A stretch of DNA of 64,000 bases from Geodermatophilus sabuli (lineage in GTDB: Bacteria; Actinomycetota; Actinomycetes; Mycobacteriales; Geodermatophilaceae): assembly GCF_010686765.1 (NCBI RefSeq), contig NZ_JAAGWF010000004.1, forward strand, positions 98,725 to 162,724, in the 5' to 3' direction. The notes beneath the pieces were generated by a model. The model was not told the DNA's origin and ran no database searches. It was given only the letters and a program-made list of their open reading frames with translations. The stretch's first letter is position 1; each line of letters opens with the position of its first letter. Both the position numbers and the translations under genes were made by a program. Positions 34,772-43,694 of this stretch are shown one piece after another.

Positions 34772-35088
34772 AGCCACGTTGGCGTCCAGCTTGGCCACCC
34801 ACCAGTCCCGGTTCGCCCGGGGGACGTGCCCGCAGGCCGGACAGGCGTGCCAGAAGTACCCGTCGAGGAAGACGACGAGGCGGCGCCCCTTCCAGACCAG
34901 GTCCCCGCGGGCCCGGGTCGCCGGACACGGACGGACGTCGACGCGATAGCGCACCCCTCGGGCGTGCAACCTCCGGCGGACCGCGAGCTCGTTCGCCGTG
35001 TCCCGCCGGGGCTGGCTCCGGAAGCGGGCAGCGACGACGCCGGAGGTGGCCGGGGCGCGGGTCCCAGGGCTCTCTCGGTGTCGGTCAC
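34772..35088 (-). pseudogene. vsr: 5' part of vsr, frameshifted and truncated by an insertion
   Basis: A GTG with GGGAGG upstream begins the gene (VTDTER), but a GAGAGA tract at 35071-35076 shifts the frame by two bases. After it the real Vsr sequence is read: ATSGVVAARFRSQPRRDTA, LHARGVRYRVD, the metal-site Asp in ARGDLVWKGRRLVVFLDG, then YFWHACPACGH and DWWVAKLDANVA. Homology stops at 34772, where Arg-Asp should follow. Vsr nicks at T-G mismatches made by deamination at methylcytosine sites. No cytosine methyltransferase gene is nearby. Both lesions make this a dead gene. Confidence 0.85.
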
Positions 35089-35177
35089 CGCACCTCCCGT
35101 CCGTGCCGGCACCGTACGGCGCACCGACGACGGGATCGCGCGGCCGGCAGCCGGCAAGGGTCGCCTAACCTGCAGCG

Positions 35178-36617
35178 GTGAGCACGACGGCGACCCGCAC
35201 TCCCCCGGCTGCGCACGGCGCGCCGGGTCGGGCGCCGCGCTGGTCCCCGGTGGAGCTGCTGCCGCCACTCGTCGTGGGTCTCCTGGGCGGCCTGCTGCTG
35301 CTGCCCGGGCACGGCCTGTGGTTCGACGAACTCTTCACCGCCGAGGTCGGACGGCGGCCGTTCGGCGAGATCCTCACCGCGATCGTCGAGGGCCGGGGGA
35401 CGACGAGCTACCTGCTCGACGTCCCGCCGTCGTACAACGCGCCCTACTACTTCGTGGTGCACGCCTGGGTGTCCCTGCCCGGGATCGGCGGCGACACCTC
35501 GTTGCGGGTGCTGTCGCTGCTGGCGACCGCGGGCGGGCTGGCGCTGGTGACCAGGGCGGTCTCCCGGCTGGCCGGGCGGGCGACCGGGGTGCTGGCCGGG
35601 GTGCTGCTGGCCACCGCGCCACTCGTGCTCGAGCAGGCGGTGGAGGCGCGCAGCTACGGGCTCGCGGTGCTCGCCACCGGCGGGGCGCTGCTGGGGCTGG
35701 TCCGGTGGCTGCAGGAACCCCCGCGGGGGCTGGCGCTGTTCGGGCTCGCGGGGCTCGGGATGGGACTGGCGCACTGGTACGCGGCGACCGTGCTGGCCGC
35801 CTTCGTCGTCGCCGTCCTGCTGCTGCGGGGTCGGCGTGCGTGGCCCCTCGTGCTGACCGGATGCCTCGCCGCCCTCCCCGTCGCCGGGCTGGTCGCGGTG
35901 AACCTGCTCAACGGCACGGGTGCCCGGAACGCCGAGCACCTGCGCGACACCGACGGCACGCTGGCCGATCTGGCGGTCGAAGCCTGGGCCGGTGGGCGCA
36001 CGCCGTTGCTGTACCTGACCGTCGGCCTCGCTGTGCTGGGAGGCGTGCGCGCGACCGGGCTGCGGGTGGTCGGCGCCTGCTGGGTGCTCGTGCCGCTGCT
36101 GCTGCTCCTGGCAGCGGAGGTGGTGCGGCCGGTCTACCTGCCCCGGTACCTGCTGGCCGGCCTGATCGGGCTGGGTGTGCTCGCCGCGGGCGGTGCACTC
36201 GCGGTGCCGCGGGGGGCGCGGGGGCCGGTCGCCGTCCTGCTGCTGGCCTGCTCGCTGCTCGCCAGCGCGCCCCTGGCCACCCGGGAGCCGCGGGAGCGCG
36301 CCGACGAGCTGGTGGCACTCCTGGTGGAGCGGCACCGGGCCGGAGAGCCGGTCGTGGCGGCCGACCAGCGGTCGGCGACGGGCCTGGACCACTACGTCCG
36401 GACGGCGGCGCCGCAGCTCCGGCCCGACGTGGTCCTGCCGCCGGACGACGCGCCCACCGAAGCCGACCGGGTGTGGCTGGTGCGGCGGATCATCGACGGG
36501 GCACCCGTGCCGACCGACGACGACGAGATCCTGGCCGCCGCGGGGTTGCGACTCACCGACGAGTACGCATTCCCCGCAAGCAAGACCGACCTCGTCCTGC
36601 AGCTCTGGGCACGCTGA
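35178..36617 (+). CDS. GT39/ArnT-like membrane glycosyltransferase
   Basis: A 479-residue, about ten- to twelve-span GT-C protein. The first loop carries the acidic pair in LWFDELFTAEVG, the catalytic motif of polyprenyl-phosphate-sugar-dependent transferases, followed by SYNAPYYFVVHAWV. The extracytoplasmic C-terminal segment (about 370-479) lacks spans. It would move a sugar from a lipid carrier to a surface acceptor. GTG start. Acceptor unknown. Confidence 0.88.
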   Translation: MSTTATRTPPAAHGAPGRAPRWSPVELLPPLVVGLLGGLLLLPGHGLWFDELFTAEVGRRPFGEILTAIVEGRGTTSYLLDVPPSYNAPYYFVVHAWVSLPGIGGDTSLRVLSLLATAGGLALVTRAVSRLAGRATGVLAGVLLATAPLVLEQAVEARSYGLAVLATGGALLGLVRWLQEPPRGLALFGLAGLGMGLAHWYAATVLAAFVVAVLLLRGRRAWPLVLTGCLAALPVAGLVAVNLLNGTGARNAEHLRDTDGTLADLAVEAWAGGRTPLLYLTVGLAVLGGVRATGLRVVGACWVLVPLLLLLAAEVVRPVYLPRYLLAGLIGLGVLAAGGALAVPRGARGPVAVLLLACSLLASAPLATREPRERADELVALLVERHRAGEPVVAADQRSATGLDHYVRTAAPQLRPDVVLPPDDAPTEADRVWLVRRIIDGAPVPTDDDEILAAAGLRLTDEYAFPASKTDLVLQLWAR

Positions 36618-36619
36618 AC

Positions 36620-36640
36620 CGGCGCCGCCATGTGGCGCCG
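36620..36640. terminator. Hairpin between convergent genes
   Basis: CGGCGCC, 7-nt loop, GGCGCCG, followed by another CCGGCGCCGG palindrome at about 36645. It lies in the 40-bp gap between the GT39 and HNH gene stops. Confidence 0.5.
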
Positions 36641-36657
36641 TAGTCCGGCGCCGGGGG

Positions 36658-37887
36658 TCAGGCGGCGAGTCGGTCGGGGTGGAGGTGGATCTGGGTGCCG
36701 TCGGGGCGCCAGGTGCGCCATCGGCCGTCGGGTTGTCGTTCGATCCGGTACCCGTGGTGGACCTTCGTGTGGTGGCGTTCGCAGAGCAGCGCGGAGTTGT
36801 CCAGGCTGGTGGCGCCGCCGTTGATCCACTCCAGCAGGTGGTGCACGTCGCACCAGTGGGTGGGGGCGGTGCAGCCGGTGAACACGCAGTGCCGGTCGCG
36901 GTGCTCCACGGCGCGGCGTAGGTGGGGTGGGACGACGCGGGCGGTGCGGCCGACGTCCAGCGGCAACCCGTCGGGGTCCAGGACCAGGCGGGTGATCGTG
37001 GCGTCGCAGGCCAGCCAGCGGGCCCGGGCGGCCGAGAGGGTGGCGCCGAACCCGGTCTCGGCCACCCCCGCCCCGATGCCGGCGGCCCCTGCCCCGATGG
37101 CGGGGTCGGCCAGGTCGGCCAGGTCGATGGTGAGCACGACGTGCGGTTTGACGGTGCGCAGCACCGGCAGCCGGCCGGAGGCCAGCGCGGTGTCGGCGAG
37201 TTGGACGAGGGCGTCGCCGAGGGTCTGGGCGCGGGTGCGCCGGTCCCCCGCGCACCGCCCGGCCTGGACCAGGGACTCCAGCGCGGCGGCCAGTTTCTCC
37301 CCGCCGACGGTGTCGAGTTCTCCGCGGACCGACAACGACCCGTCGGGGTGGCGGGCCAGGGTCAGGGCGCGGCCCTCGGTGGGGTCGGGTTCGATGCCGT
37401 CGGGGGCCAGGCGGGTCAGGTAGTGCCCGACCACCCGGGCCAGCTGCACCGGCTGCCGACTGGCCGCGGTGGCGGCCAGCACCGCGTCGACCTCGGCCAC
37501 GTCCACGCTCTGGTCGGCGGCGGCGGCCAGCCGCTCCGGGGTGGTCACCGGCACCACCACGGTGACCTGCTCGGCGGTGATGGTGCCGGCGGCGAAGGCG
37601 GCCGCGACCGCGGGCAGGGCCTCCAGGGCGCGGCCGGCGCGGAGGATCCGGCCGGCCTCGGCGGTGGAGAGCCGGGCGTGCCCGCGCAGCCAGGACTGCA
37701 TCGACTTGAGCCCGTCGTGTTCGGCGGCCTGCCGGGTATCGGCGGCCCGGACGGTGCGGGTCAGCTCCGCATCCAGCCGGTTCCGGCCCGCCACCAGGAC
37801 AGCGGTCCGGTCCAGCAGCGCACCGTCGGACAGGGCGTGCAGATCGTGCCCGGCCAGGGCGTCCAGGACCGTGTGCAGCTCGTCCAC
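36658..37887 (-). CDS. DUF222/HNH endonuclease domain protein
   Basis: A 409-residue protein of the abundant actinobacterial DUF222-HNH family. The N-terminal two-thirds is DUF222 (LRGHARLSTAEAGRILRAGR). The C-terminal HNH motif is CVFTGCTAPTHWCDVHHLLE ... NSALLCERHHTKVHHG, with zinc cysteines and catalytic His. Such genes are multicopy in these genomes and have been linked to mobile elements, but the biological role is unclear. GTG with GGGAGG upstream. Confidence 0.93.
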   Translation of the reverse strand: MDELHTVLDALAGHDLHALSDGALLDRTAVLVAGRNRLDAELTRTVRAADTRQAAEHDGLKSMQSWLRGHARLSTAEAGRILRAGRALEALPAVAAAFAAGTITAEQVTVVVPVTTPERLAAAADQSVDVAEVDAVLAATAASRQPVQLARVVGHYLTRLAPDGIEPDPTEGRALTLARHPDGSLSVRGELDTVGGEKLAAALESLVQAGRCAGDRRTRAQTLGDALVQLADTALASGRLPVLRTVKPHVVLTIDLADLADPAIGAGAAGIGAGVAETGFGATLSAARARWLACDATITRLVLDPDGLPLDVGRTARVVPPHLRRAVEHRDRHCVFTGCTAPTHWCDVHHLLEWINGGATSLDNSALLCERHHTKVHHGYRIERQPDGRWRTWRPDGTQIHLHPDRLAA

Positions 37888-38028
37888 GACACCTCCCTCC
37901 CACCGGATCGATCACCTGTTCGAATCCTACCGGACTGGAGGCCCGTTCAGAAGACGAATCCCCAGGTCAGCTGTCCATCCACAGATCCGCGCACGCCATT
38001 GACGTGCCATCCCGGAGGAGCCACCGCC

Positions 38029-38550
38029 TCACTCGCCCGTGGCGCCGTCGATGGCCTCGCGGATCAGGTCCGCATGCCCGTTGTGCCGCGCGTACTCCTC
38101 GATCAGGTGGATGAGGATCCAGCGCAGGGAGCACTCCTCCTCCCGTCCCCAGGGCCGGTCCGCGGTGTCCAGCGGGAGCTGACGCGCGACCTGCCGCACC
38201 GCCTCCGCGGCGGAGCGCCAGGTCGCCCAGGCCGCGTCCACCTCGTCGGCGGTCACCGTCGCCGGGTCGACCCGCCAGTGCTCGTCGGAGTCCCGGATGA
38301 CGTCCGGCCACAGGTCGAACGGCAACCCGCCGAACCCGACCAGCCAGCCCGTCTCCACCGCGGCCAGGTGGCGCACCATCCCCAGCAACGTCAGGTCCGT
38401 GGTGGGCACGGCCGTCGTCGCCAGCTGCCGCGGGGTCAGCCCTGCGCACTTCCACTCCAGCGTCTGCCGCTGGTAGTCCAGGAAGCCGGTCAGCAGGGTC
38501 GCCTCGTCCCCGGTGAGGGGCGGCTCGGTGCGGACGTCCTCAGGGGCCAT
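38029..38550 (-). CDS. DinB-like/DUF664 family protein
   Basis: A 173-residue four-helix DinB-fold protein (DUF664 type): LTGDEATLLTGFLDYQRQTLEWKCAGL, TLLGMVRHLAAVETGWL and LRWILIHLIEEYARHNGHADLIR, the last carrying the His residues that bind metal. Members act as thiol-dependent transferases (mycothiol, bacillithiol) or have unknown roles. ATG with GAGGAGGAG. Confidence 0.92.
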   Translation of the reverse strand: MAPEDVRTEPPLTGDEATLLTGFLDYQRQTLEWKCAGLTPRQLATTAVPTTDLTLLGMVRHLAAVETGWLVGFGGLPFDLWPDVIRDSDEHWRVDPATVTADEVDAAWATWRSAAEAVRQVARQLPLDTADRPWGREEECSLRWILIHLIEEYARHNGHADLIREAIDGATGE

Positions 38551-38634
38551 GGGGGGCTCCTCCTCGATCGTCGTCTGCGGCGCAGTCTGTCCGGAGCGAC
38601 GTCCGGGCGGTCAGCGGCGGCGCAGGACCGAGCG

Positions 38635-39315
38635 TCACCGGCGGCGGTGGCGCAGGGCCCAGCGCAGGGAGCGCGCCGACTGCGCCAGCCGGGCGCGCGC
38701 GGTCCAGGCGGAGCGACCCTCGACCCGGCGCTGCCGGGTCACCGGCACGCTGGTGACCGGCCGCCGGGCCAGCCCCACGGCCAGCACGATGCTCGGGGCG
38801 TCGGCCGTCAGGACCGCGTCGCGCACGCGGGGGCCCATCGCGAGGAAGGCACCCGCGTCCGGCGGCAGGCCGGTGAGCCGGGTCGCGAGCCGACGGTGCA
38901 GCGTGCCGGTGAGCCGCCGGAACACCGACTCGTACGCGCCCCGGCGGCCGGCGAACACCGCCTCCACGTCACCGCGGGCGAGCCGGTCGAGCAGCAGCGG
39001 GACCGCCTCGGGTGGGTCCTGCAGATCGGCGTCCAGGCAGACCCAGACGTCGGCGCCGGGTTCGGAGGCGAGCCCGCGGGCCAGCGCGACGTGCTGGCCA
39101 CCGTTGACCGTCAGCCCGGTCACCCCGATCCGCGTGTCGGCCGCACTCAACGCGAACGCGACCCGCGCGCTGTCGTCGGGCGAGGCGTCGATGACGAAGC
39201 GCAGCCGCCAGTCGCGGCCGTCGAGCGCCGTGGCCAGCCGCTGCGCGAGCGGGGCGAGGGTCGCCTCGTTGCGGTAGACGGGCACGACGACGGCGACCCG
39301 CGGTCCGCCGCTCAC
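38635..39315 (-). CDS. Glycosyltransferase family 2 (DPM1-like)
   Basis: A 226-residue GT-A enzyme: RVAVVVPVYRNEATL, then VCLDADLQDPPEAVP, the DAD-x-QDPP motif of polyprenyl-phosphate sugar synthases (dolichyl-phosphate mannose synthase and ArnC types). There is no C-terminal span. It probably charges a lipid carrier with a sugar. GTG overlaps the epimerase stop by 4 bp; last gene of the aldolase-epimerase-GT2 operon. Confidence 0.9.
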   Translation of the reverse strand: MSGGPRVAVVVPVYRNEATLAPLAQRLATALDGRDWRLRFVIDASPDDSARVAFALSAADTRIGVTGLTVNGGQHVALARGLASEPGADVWVCLDADLQDPPEAVPLLLDRLARGDVEAVFAGRRGAYESVFRRLTGTLHRRLATRLTGLPPDAGAFLAMGPRVRDAVLTADAPSIVLAVGLARRPVTSVPVTRQRRVEGRSAWTARARLAQSARSLRWALRHRRR

Positions 39316-40166
39316 CCTTCCGCCGCCCAGGTCCGGGCCAGCCCCTCGGCCAGGTCCACGGTCGGCGCCCAGCCGAGCAGGCGGCGGGCCGCGGTCGGGT
39401 CGCTGACCCAGTCGGCGCTGTCCCAGTCCCGGCCCGGGTGCGCGCCGGGAGCGGTGGCGATCGGCCGGCCGGTGACCCGCTCGGCGGTGGCCACGAGCTC
39501 TTCGGTGGAGGTCTGCACCCCCGTGCCGATGTTGAGCACCTGCCCGGGCGGGAGGTCGTCGGCGAGGCCGGCCCGGACGCAGGCGTCCACGACGTCGTCC
39601 ACCCACACCCAGTCGCGCCGGCTCAGCCGCGCCGGTAGCGGCACGACGGCGCCGGTCCGGGCGGCGTCGAGCACCACCGGGACCAGCCGGGTGCGGTGGT
39701 CGCCGCGGCCGTACACCTGGAAGGCGCGCAGCACCGCCGCCCGCACCCCCCGCTCGGCCGCCGCGGCCTGCAGCAGCAGTGACCCCGCCGCCTTGGTGCC
39801 GCCGAAGAAGCCGCGCGGCCGCAGCGGCGCGTCCTCGGACAGCGGGGACGGGCCGGCCGCGTACTCGGTGGACGAGCCCAGCCGCACGACCGCCCGGCAG
39901 GAGTCCGGCAGCGCGTCGACCAGCCACGGGCTGGTGTTGACCGCGACGGTCGCGGCCCGCTCGGCGGGCGTGGCCTTGGCCCGGCCCGCGGCGAGGGAGA
40001 AGACGACGTCGGGTGCGGCCGCGCGCACCGCAGCCGCACCGGCGACCGGGTCGGCGAGGTCGACGTCCGCGCGGGTCAGCCCGACGACGTCCCAGCCGTC
40101 GGCCCGCAACCGGTCCACCAGGTGCCGGCCGACGAACCCGCCCGCGCCGGTGACGAGCGCCCTCAC
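39312..40166 (-). CDS. NAD-dependent epimerase/dehydratase with altered active site
   Basis: A 284-residue extended SDR. TGAGGFVGRHLVDRL is the NAD-binding start, DVVFSLAAGRAKATP the substrate loop, and VRLGSSTEY holds the Ser/Thr. The catalytic Tyr-x3-Lys appears as FGGTK, with Phe in place of Tyr, so ordinary epimerase or dehydratase chemistry may be impaired. The ATG overlaps the aldolase stop (ATGA). Probably sugar-nucleotide metabolism for the following GT2 (inference). Confidence 0.88.
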   Translation of the reverse strand: MRALVTGAGGFVGRHLVDRLRADGWDVVGLTRADVDLADPVAGAAAVRAAAPDVVFSLAAGRAKATPAERAATVAVNTSPWLVDALPDSCRAVVRLGSSTEYAAGPSPLSEDAPLRPRGFFGGTKAAGSLLLQAAAAERGVRAAVLRAFQVYGRGDHRTRLVPVVLDAARTGAVVPLPARLSRRDWVWVDDVVDACVRAGLADDLPPGQVLNIGTGVQTSTEELVATAERVTGRPIATAPGAHPGRDWDSADWVSDPTAARRLLGWAPTVDLAEGLARTWAAEG

Positions 40167-40966
40167 GCCGGCTGGGCCACCGGGGCGCCGGTCACCGCGG
40201 CGACGAAGGCCGCCCGTCGCTCGGCCACCTCGGCCGGCGCCGCGTCGCGGAGGTCGGCCAGCGCCGCGAGCAGCCGGGGCAGCTCGACGTACGGGTCACG
40301 ACCGGCCATGTCCGCGGTGAACGACCGGCGCAGGAAGGTGAAGTCGGCGCCCAGCCGGATCAGCTCCGCCGCCAGCAGGTCGCCGGGGACGGGAAAGCCG
40401 CCGCCGGGCAGGGTCAGCCCCCCGACGCCGAAGGGCCCGGCCACCACGGTCCGCACGGCGTCCACCGTGCCGTCGACCAGCGGCGTGAACAGCTGGTCGC
40501 TGCCCCGGTCGATCCGCAGGTCGTTGAGACCCACGTAGATCCGCGACAGCGGCCGCCGGGCCAGCTCGGCGGTGCGCCCGACGGCGTCCTGGGTCTCGAC
40601 GAGGATGCCCAGCCCGCAGCGCCCGGCGACCAGGTCCAGGGTGCGGTCGACCTCCTCGGCGCTGCGGACCATCGGCAGCAGCAGCTCGTCGGCTCCCCGG
40701 GCCACGGCGTCGTCCACCTCGCCGGCCGTCCAGGGGCCGTAGCCGTTGACCCGGCACAGCAGCCGCCCGCCGGTCGCCGCCCGCATGCGGGAGAGGTCCG
40801 CGGGGGTGTCGGCGTTGATCTGGGTGCCCTCGCCGAGCTGACGGCGGTGCTTCCCCCGGCGCTCCCAGTCGACGACGATCCCGGCCGCGCCGGCGGCGAC
40901 CACGTCGGCTCCCCAGCGGGGGTCGACCGTGAAGAGGAAGAGGTCCACGCCGGTGAGCTTAGGCAC
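40163..40966 (-). CDS. HpcH/HpaI or CitE-like aldolase family protein
   Basis: A 267-residue TIM-barrel protein of the HpcH/HpaI-CitE group: VDLFLFTVDPRWGADVVAAG, LCRVNGYG, LLLPMVRSAEEVDRTLDLV, GLGILVETQDAV (the Glu that binds Mg) and IYVGLNDLRID. It would cleave or make C-C bonds with pyruvate or acetyl-CoA derivatives. The GTG at 40966 lies inside a DtxR-type box; GTG at 40948 is an alternative that fits the fold start as well. First gene of a three-gene operon. Confidence 0.85.
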   Translation of the reverse strand: MPKLTGVDLFLFTVDPRWGADVVAAGAAGIVVDWERRGKHRRQLGEGTQINADTPADLSRMRAATGGRLLCRVNGYGPWTAGEVDDAVARGADELLLPMVRSAEEVDRTLDLVAGRCGLGILVETQDAVGRTAELARRPLSRIYVGLNDLRIDRGSDQLFTPLVDGTVDAVRTVVAGPFGVGGLTLPGGGFPVPGDLLAAELIRLGADFTFLRRSFTADMAGRDPYVELPRLLAALADLRDAAPAEVAERRAAFVAAVTGAPVAQPA

Positions 40967-40972
40967 ACCTAA
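40959..40972 (-). promoter_or_regulatory. Candidate IdeR/DtxR iron box before the aldolase operon
   Basis: TTAGG-CACA-CCTAA, a perfect 5-bp inverted repeat matching the half-overlapping form of the IdeR consensus (TTAGG-CTAA-CCTAA). It overlaps the aldolase start and lies just after the iron transporter ATPase gene. Confidence 0.65.
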
Positions 40973-41002
40973 CAGACCTGGGGAGACGGGGCGTCCCCGC
41001 GG

Positions 41003-42070
41003 CTACGCCACGACCGGTGTCGCGGGCGTGTCCGCCGCGCCCGCGGGGAAGGGGAGGGCCGCGCCGACGACGCCGACGGACACGTCCGCACCGGCCGTGG
41101 GCAGGTCCCAGCCCTCCAGCCGGGCGCTGAGCGCCAGTCCCGACGGCAGCTCGAGCCGCACCCGCGCGTCGTGGCCGAAGAAGTCGACCCCGCGCACGCG
41201 GGCCGACGGCGCCCCGGGGGACGGCGGCGCCAGGCGGAGCTGCTCCGGCCGGAGCAGCACCCGCGCCGGGCCGTCGGCGCACGACCCCTCGAGCGGGAGC
41301 ACGCCGAGCGCCGAGTGCGCCTGCCCGTCCCGGATCTCGGCGTCCAGCACGACGGACTCCCCCACGAACGTCGCCACGTCGAGGTCCCGCGGGCTGCGGT
41401 AGAGGGTCCGCGGATCGGCGAGCTGGACCAGCCGTCCACCGCGCAGGACGGCGACCTCGTCGGCCATCGACAGCGCCTCCGACTGGTCGTGGGTGACCAG
41501 GACCGCGGTCGCGCCCGAGGCGGCGAGGGCGTCGGCGACGGCCTGCCGCGTCTCCTCCCGCAGCGAGGCGTCGAGGGAGGAGAACGGCTCGTCGAGCAGC
41601 ACCAGCGAGGGCTCGGGCGCCAGCGCGCGGGCCAGTGCCACCCGCTGCTGCTGGCCGCCGGAGAGCTGGTGCGGGGACCGCTGCGCGAGCCCGGCGTCCA
41701 GACCGACCAGGGTGAGCAGCGCGTCGATCCGGCCGGCGTCGCGGCGCTGCCGACGGGGCAGCCCGAACGCGACGTTGCCGGCGACGGTCAGGTGCGGGAA
41801 CAGCCCACCCTCCTGCGGCACGAACCCGATCCGCCGGCGGCGGGCGGCGACGCTCCGCCCGGGTCCGGCCACCAGGCGGCCGCCGATGTCGATGCTGCCG
41901 CTGTCGGGGTCGTCGAAGCCGGCGATCAGCCGCAGCAGCGTCGTCTTCCCGCAGCCGGAGGGGCCCAGCAACGCGGTGAGACCGCCCTCGGGCACGTGCA
42001 GGTCCACCCCGGTCAGCACGGGGGTGGCGCCATAGGAGCTGGTCACGCCGGTGACCGTCAGGGAGCTCAT
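41003..42070 (-). CDS. fbpC: Iron(III) ABC transporter ATP-binding protein
   Basis: A 355-residue ATPase. Walker A GPSGCGKTT, signature LSGGQQQRVALARAL, Walker B LVLLDEPFSSLD, H-loop VLVTHDQSEAL. A C-terminal beta-barrel (TOBE-like) domain from about 240 is typical of FbpC/PotA-type ATPases. Powers uptake with the permease and binding protein encoded just upstream. ATG start, 22 bp after the permease stop. Probably iron-repressed. Confidence 0.92.
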   Translation of the reverse strand: MSSLTVTGVTSSYGATPVLTGVDLHVPEGGLTALLGPSGCGKTTLLRLIAGFDDPDSGSIDIGGRLVAGPGRSVAARRRRIGFVPQEGGLFPHLTVAGNVAFGLPRRQRRDAGRIDALLTLVGLDAGLAQRSPHQLSGGQQQRVALARALAPEPSLVLLDEPFSSLDASLREETRQAVADALAASGATAVLVTHDQSEALSMADEVAVLRGGRLVQLADPRTLYRSPRDLDVATFVGESVVLDAEIRDGQAHSALGVLPLEGSCADGPARVLLRPEQLRLAPPSPGAPSARVRGVDFFGHDARVRLELPSGLALSARLEGWDLPTAGADVSVGVVGAALPFPAGAADTPATPVVA

Positions 42071-42092
42071 GTCGGGGGGACCTCGTCGGGCG

Positions 42093-43694
42093 TCACGTCG
42101 TCAGACCTCGTCGGGCATCGCGGGAGAGCAGGACGGTGGCAGGGGCCGAGAGCAGCACCATCACCACGGCGTACGGGGCCGCCGAGCCGTACTCGACGGC
42201 GCTGCTGGCCGACCAGAACGCGGTGGCCAGGGTGGTCGTGCCCGTCGGGGCGAGCAGCAGCGTCGCGGTGAGCTCGGTGACCACGGCCAGGAAGACCAGC
42301 GCGGCGCCGGCGCCGATCCCGGGCGCGAGCAGCGGCAGGGTCACCCGGCGCAGGCGGTCGGGCGCCGAGGAGCCCAGCGAGGCGGCGACGTCGTCGTAGA
42401 CCTGCGGCGACTGCTCGACCGCCGCGCGGACGGTCACGATCGCCCGGGGCAGGAAGAGGATCGCGTAGGCGGCCAGCAGCACCGGCACGGTCTGGTAGAT
42501 CCACGGGGTGACGTTGATGGCGAGCGTGACCAGCGCCAGCGCGATGACGATCGCCGGCACGGAGCTGCCCAGGTAGGTGCTGCGCTCGAGCAGGGTGGTG
42601 AGCCGCCCCCGGGCGCGCACGGCCAGCCAGCCGGCCGGCAGGGCCATCGCCGTGGTGACGACGGCAGCGGCGGCGGCCAGCCCGAGCGTCGTCCCGGTGG
42701 TGGTCGCGAGGACGCCGAGCTCCAGCCCGGCCGAGGTCCCGCGCACCAGCCAGACGGCGAGGCTGACCAGCGGCACCGCGAGCGACAGCCCGACCAGGCC
42801 GGCGAGCCCGAGCAGCGCCGGGACGGTGAGCGCTCCCAGCCGCGCCGGCCGGCCGGGGCGGGCCACCCCGGCCCCGGTCCGCGCGTACCCGCGCCGGCCG
42901 CGCAGCCGCAGCTCGGCCAGCAGCAGCAGCAGGCACAGCAGCACGAGGACGCCGGCCAGCATCGTCGCGCCCGGCCCGTTGAAGGTGGCCCGGTACTGGT
43001 CGTAGATCGCGGTGGTGAAGGTCGGGTAGCGCAGCATCTGCAGGGCGCCGAACTCGGCCAGCACGTGCAGGGCGATGAGCAGGCTGCCGCCGAGCAGCGC
43101 CACCCGAAGCTGCGGCAGCTGCACCCGGCGGAAGACCGCCCAGCCCGACAGCCCCAGACCCCGGGCGGTCTCCTCCAGCGCCGGGTCGAGACCGCGGAAG
43201 GCCGCGACGACGGGCAGGTAGACGAACGGGAAGTAGGACAGCGTCACGACCAGCAGCGCGCCGCCGTAGGTGTCCAGCCCCGGCAGCAGCGAGATCCACG
43301 CGTAGCTGTTCACGAACGCCGGCACGGCCAGCGGGGCGACCAGGAGCACGTGCCAGATCCGCCGTCCCGGGAGGGCGGTGCGCTCCACCAGCCAGGCCGC
43401 GGCGACGCCGAGGACGGCGCAGAGCAGCACGGTGCCGCCGACGAGCCGGGCGGTGTTCCACAGCAGCCGGCCGACCCGGGGCCGGAACACCAGGTCCTGG
43501 ATGCCGCTCCAGCCCACGTCGACGGTGTACGCGGCGATGTAGCCCAGCGGGAGCAGCGCCAGCGCGGCCACGGCCGCGGCCAGCACCAGGGTGACCGGGG
43601 TGCGGCCCGCCCCGGAGCGCGCGCGGGCCCGGCCCCGGGGGGCCGGCCGGACCGGCGTCCCCGGGCCTGCGGCCGGTGCGACGGGGGCGCTCAG
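42093..43694 (-). CDS. fbpB: Iron(III) ABC transporter permease (FbpB-like, two fused halves)
   Basis: A 533-residue permease with two six-span halves. Each half has the EAA loop that contacts the ATPase: EETARGLGLSGWAVFRRVQLP and DDVAASLGSSAPDRLRRVTLP. The start is unusual. The only initiation-like codon at the junction with the binding-protein gene is CTG at 43694, overlapping its stop (CTGA); no ATG, GTG or TTG lies between it and the upstream gene's body. A GTG at 43586 would remove the basic N-terminal tail before span 1. Confidence 0.9.
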   Translation of the reverse strand: MSAPVAPAAGPGTPVRPAPRGRARARSGAGRTPVTLVLAAAVAALALLPLGYIAAYTVDVGWSGIQDLVFRPRVGRLLWNTARLVGGTVLLCAVLGVAAAWLVERTALPGRRIWHVLLVAPLAVPAFVNSYAWISLLPGLDTYGGALLVVTLSYFPFVYLPVVAAFRGLDPALEETARGLGLSGWAVFRRVQLPQLRVALLGGSLLIALHVLAEFGALQMLRYPTFTTAIYDQYRATFNGPGATMLAGVLVLLCLLLLLAELRLRGRRGYARTGAGVARPGRPARLGALTVPALLGLAGLVGLSLAVPLVSLAVWLVRGTSAGLELGVLATTTGTTLGLAAAAAVVTTAMALPAGWLAVRARGRLTTLLERSTYLGSSVPAIVIALALVTLAINVTPWIYQTVPVLLAAYAILFLPRAIVTVRAAVEQSPQVYDDVAASLGSSAPDRLRRVTLPLLAPGIGAGAALVFLAVVTELTATLLLAPTGTTTLATAFWSASSAVEYGSAAPYAVVMVLLSAPATVLLSRDARRGLTT

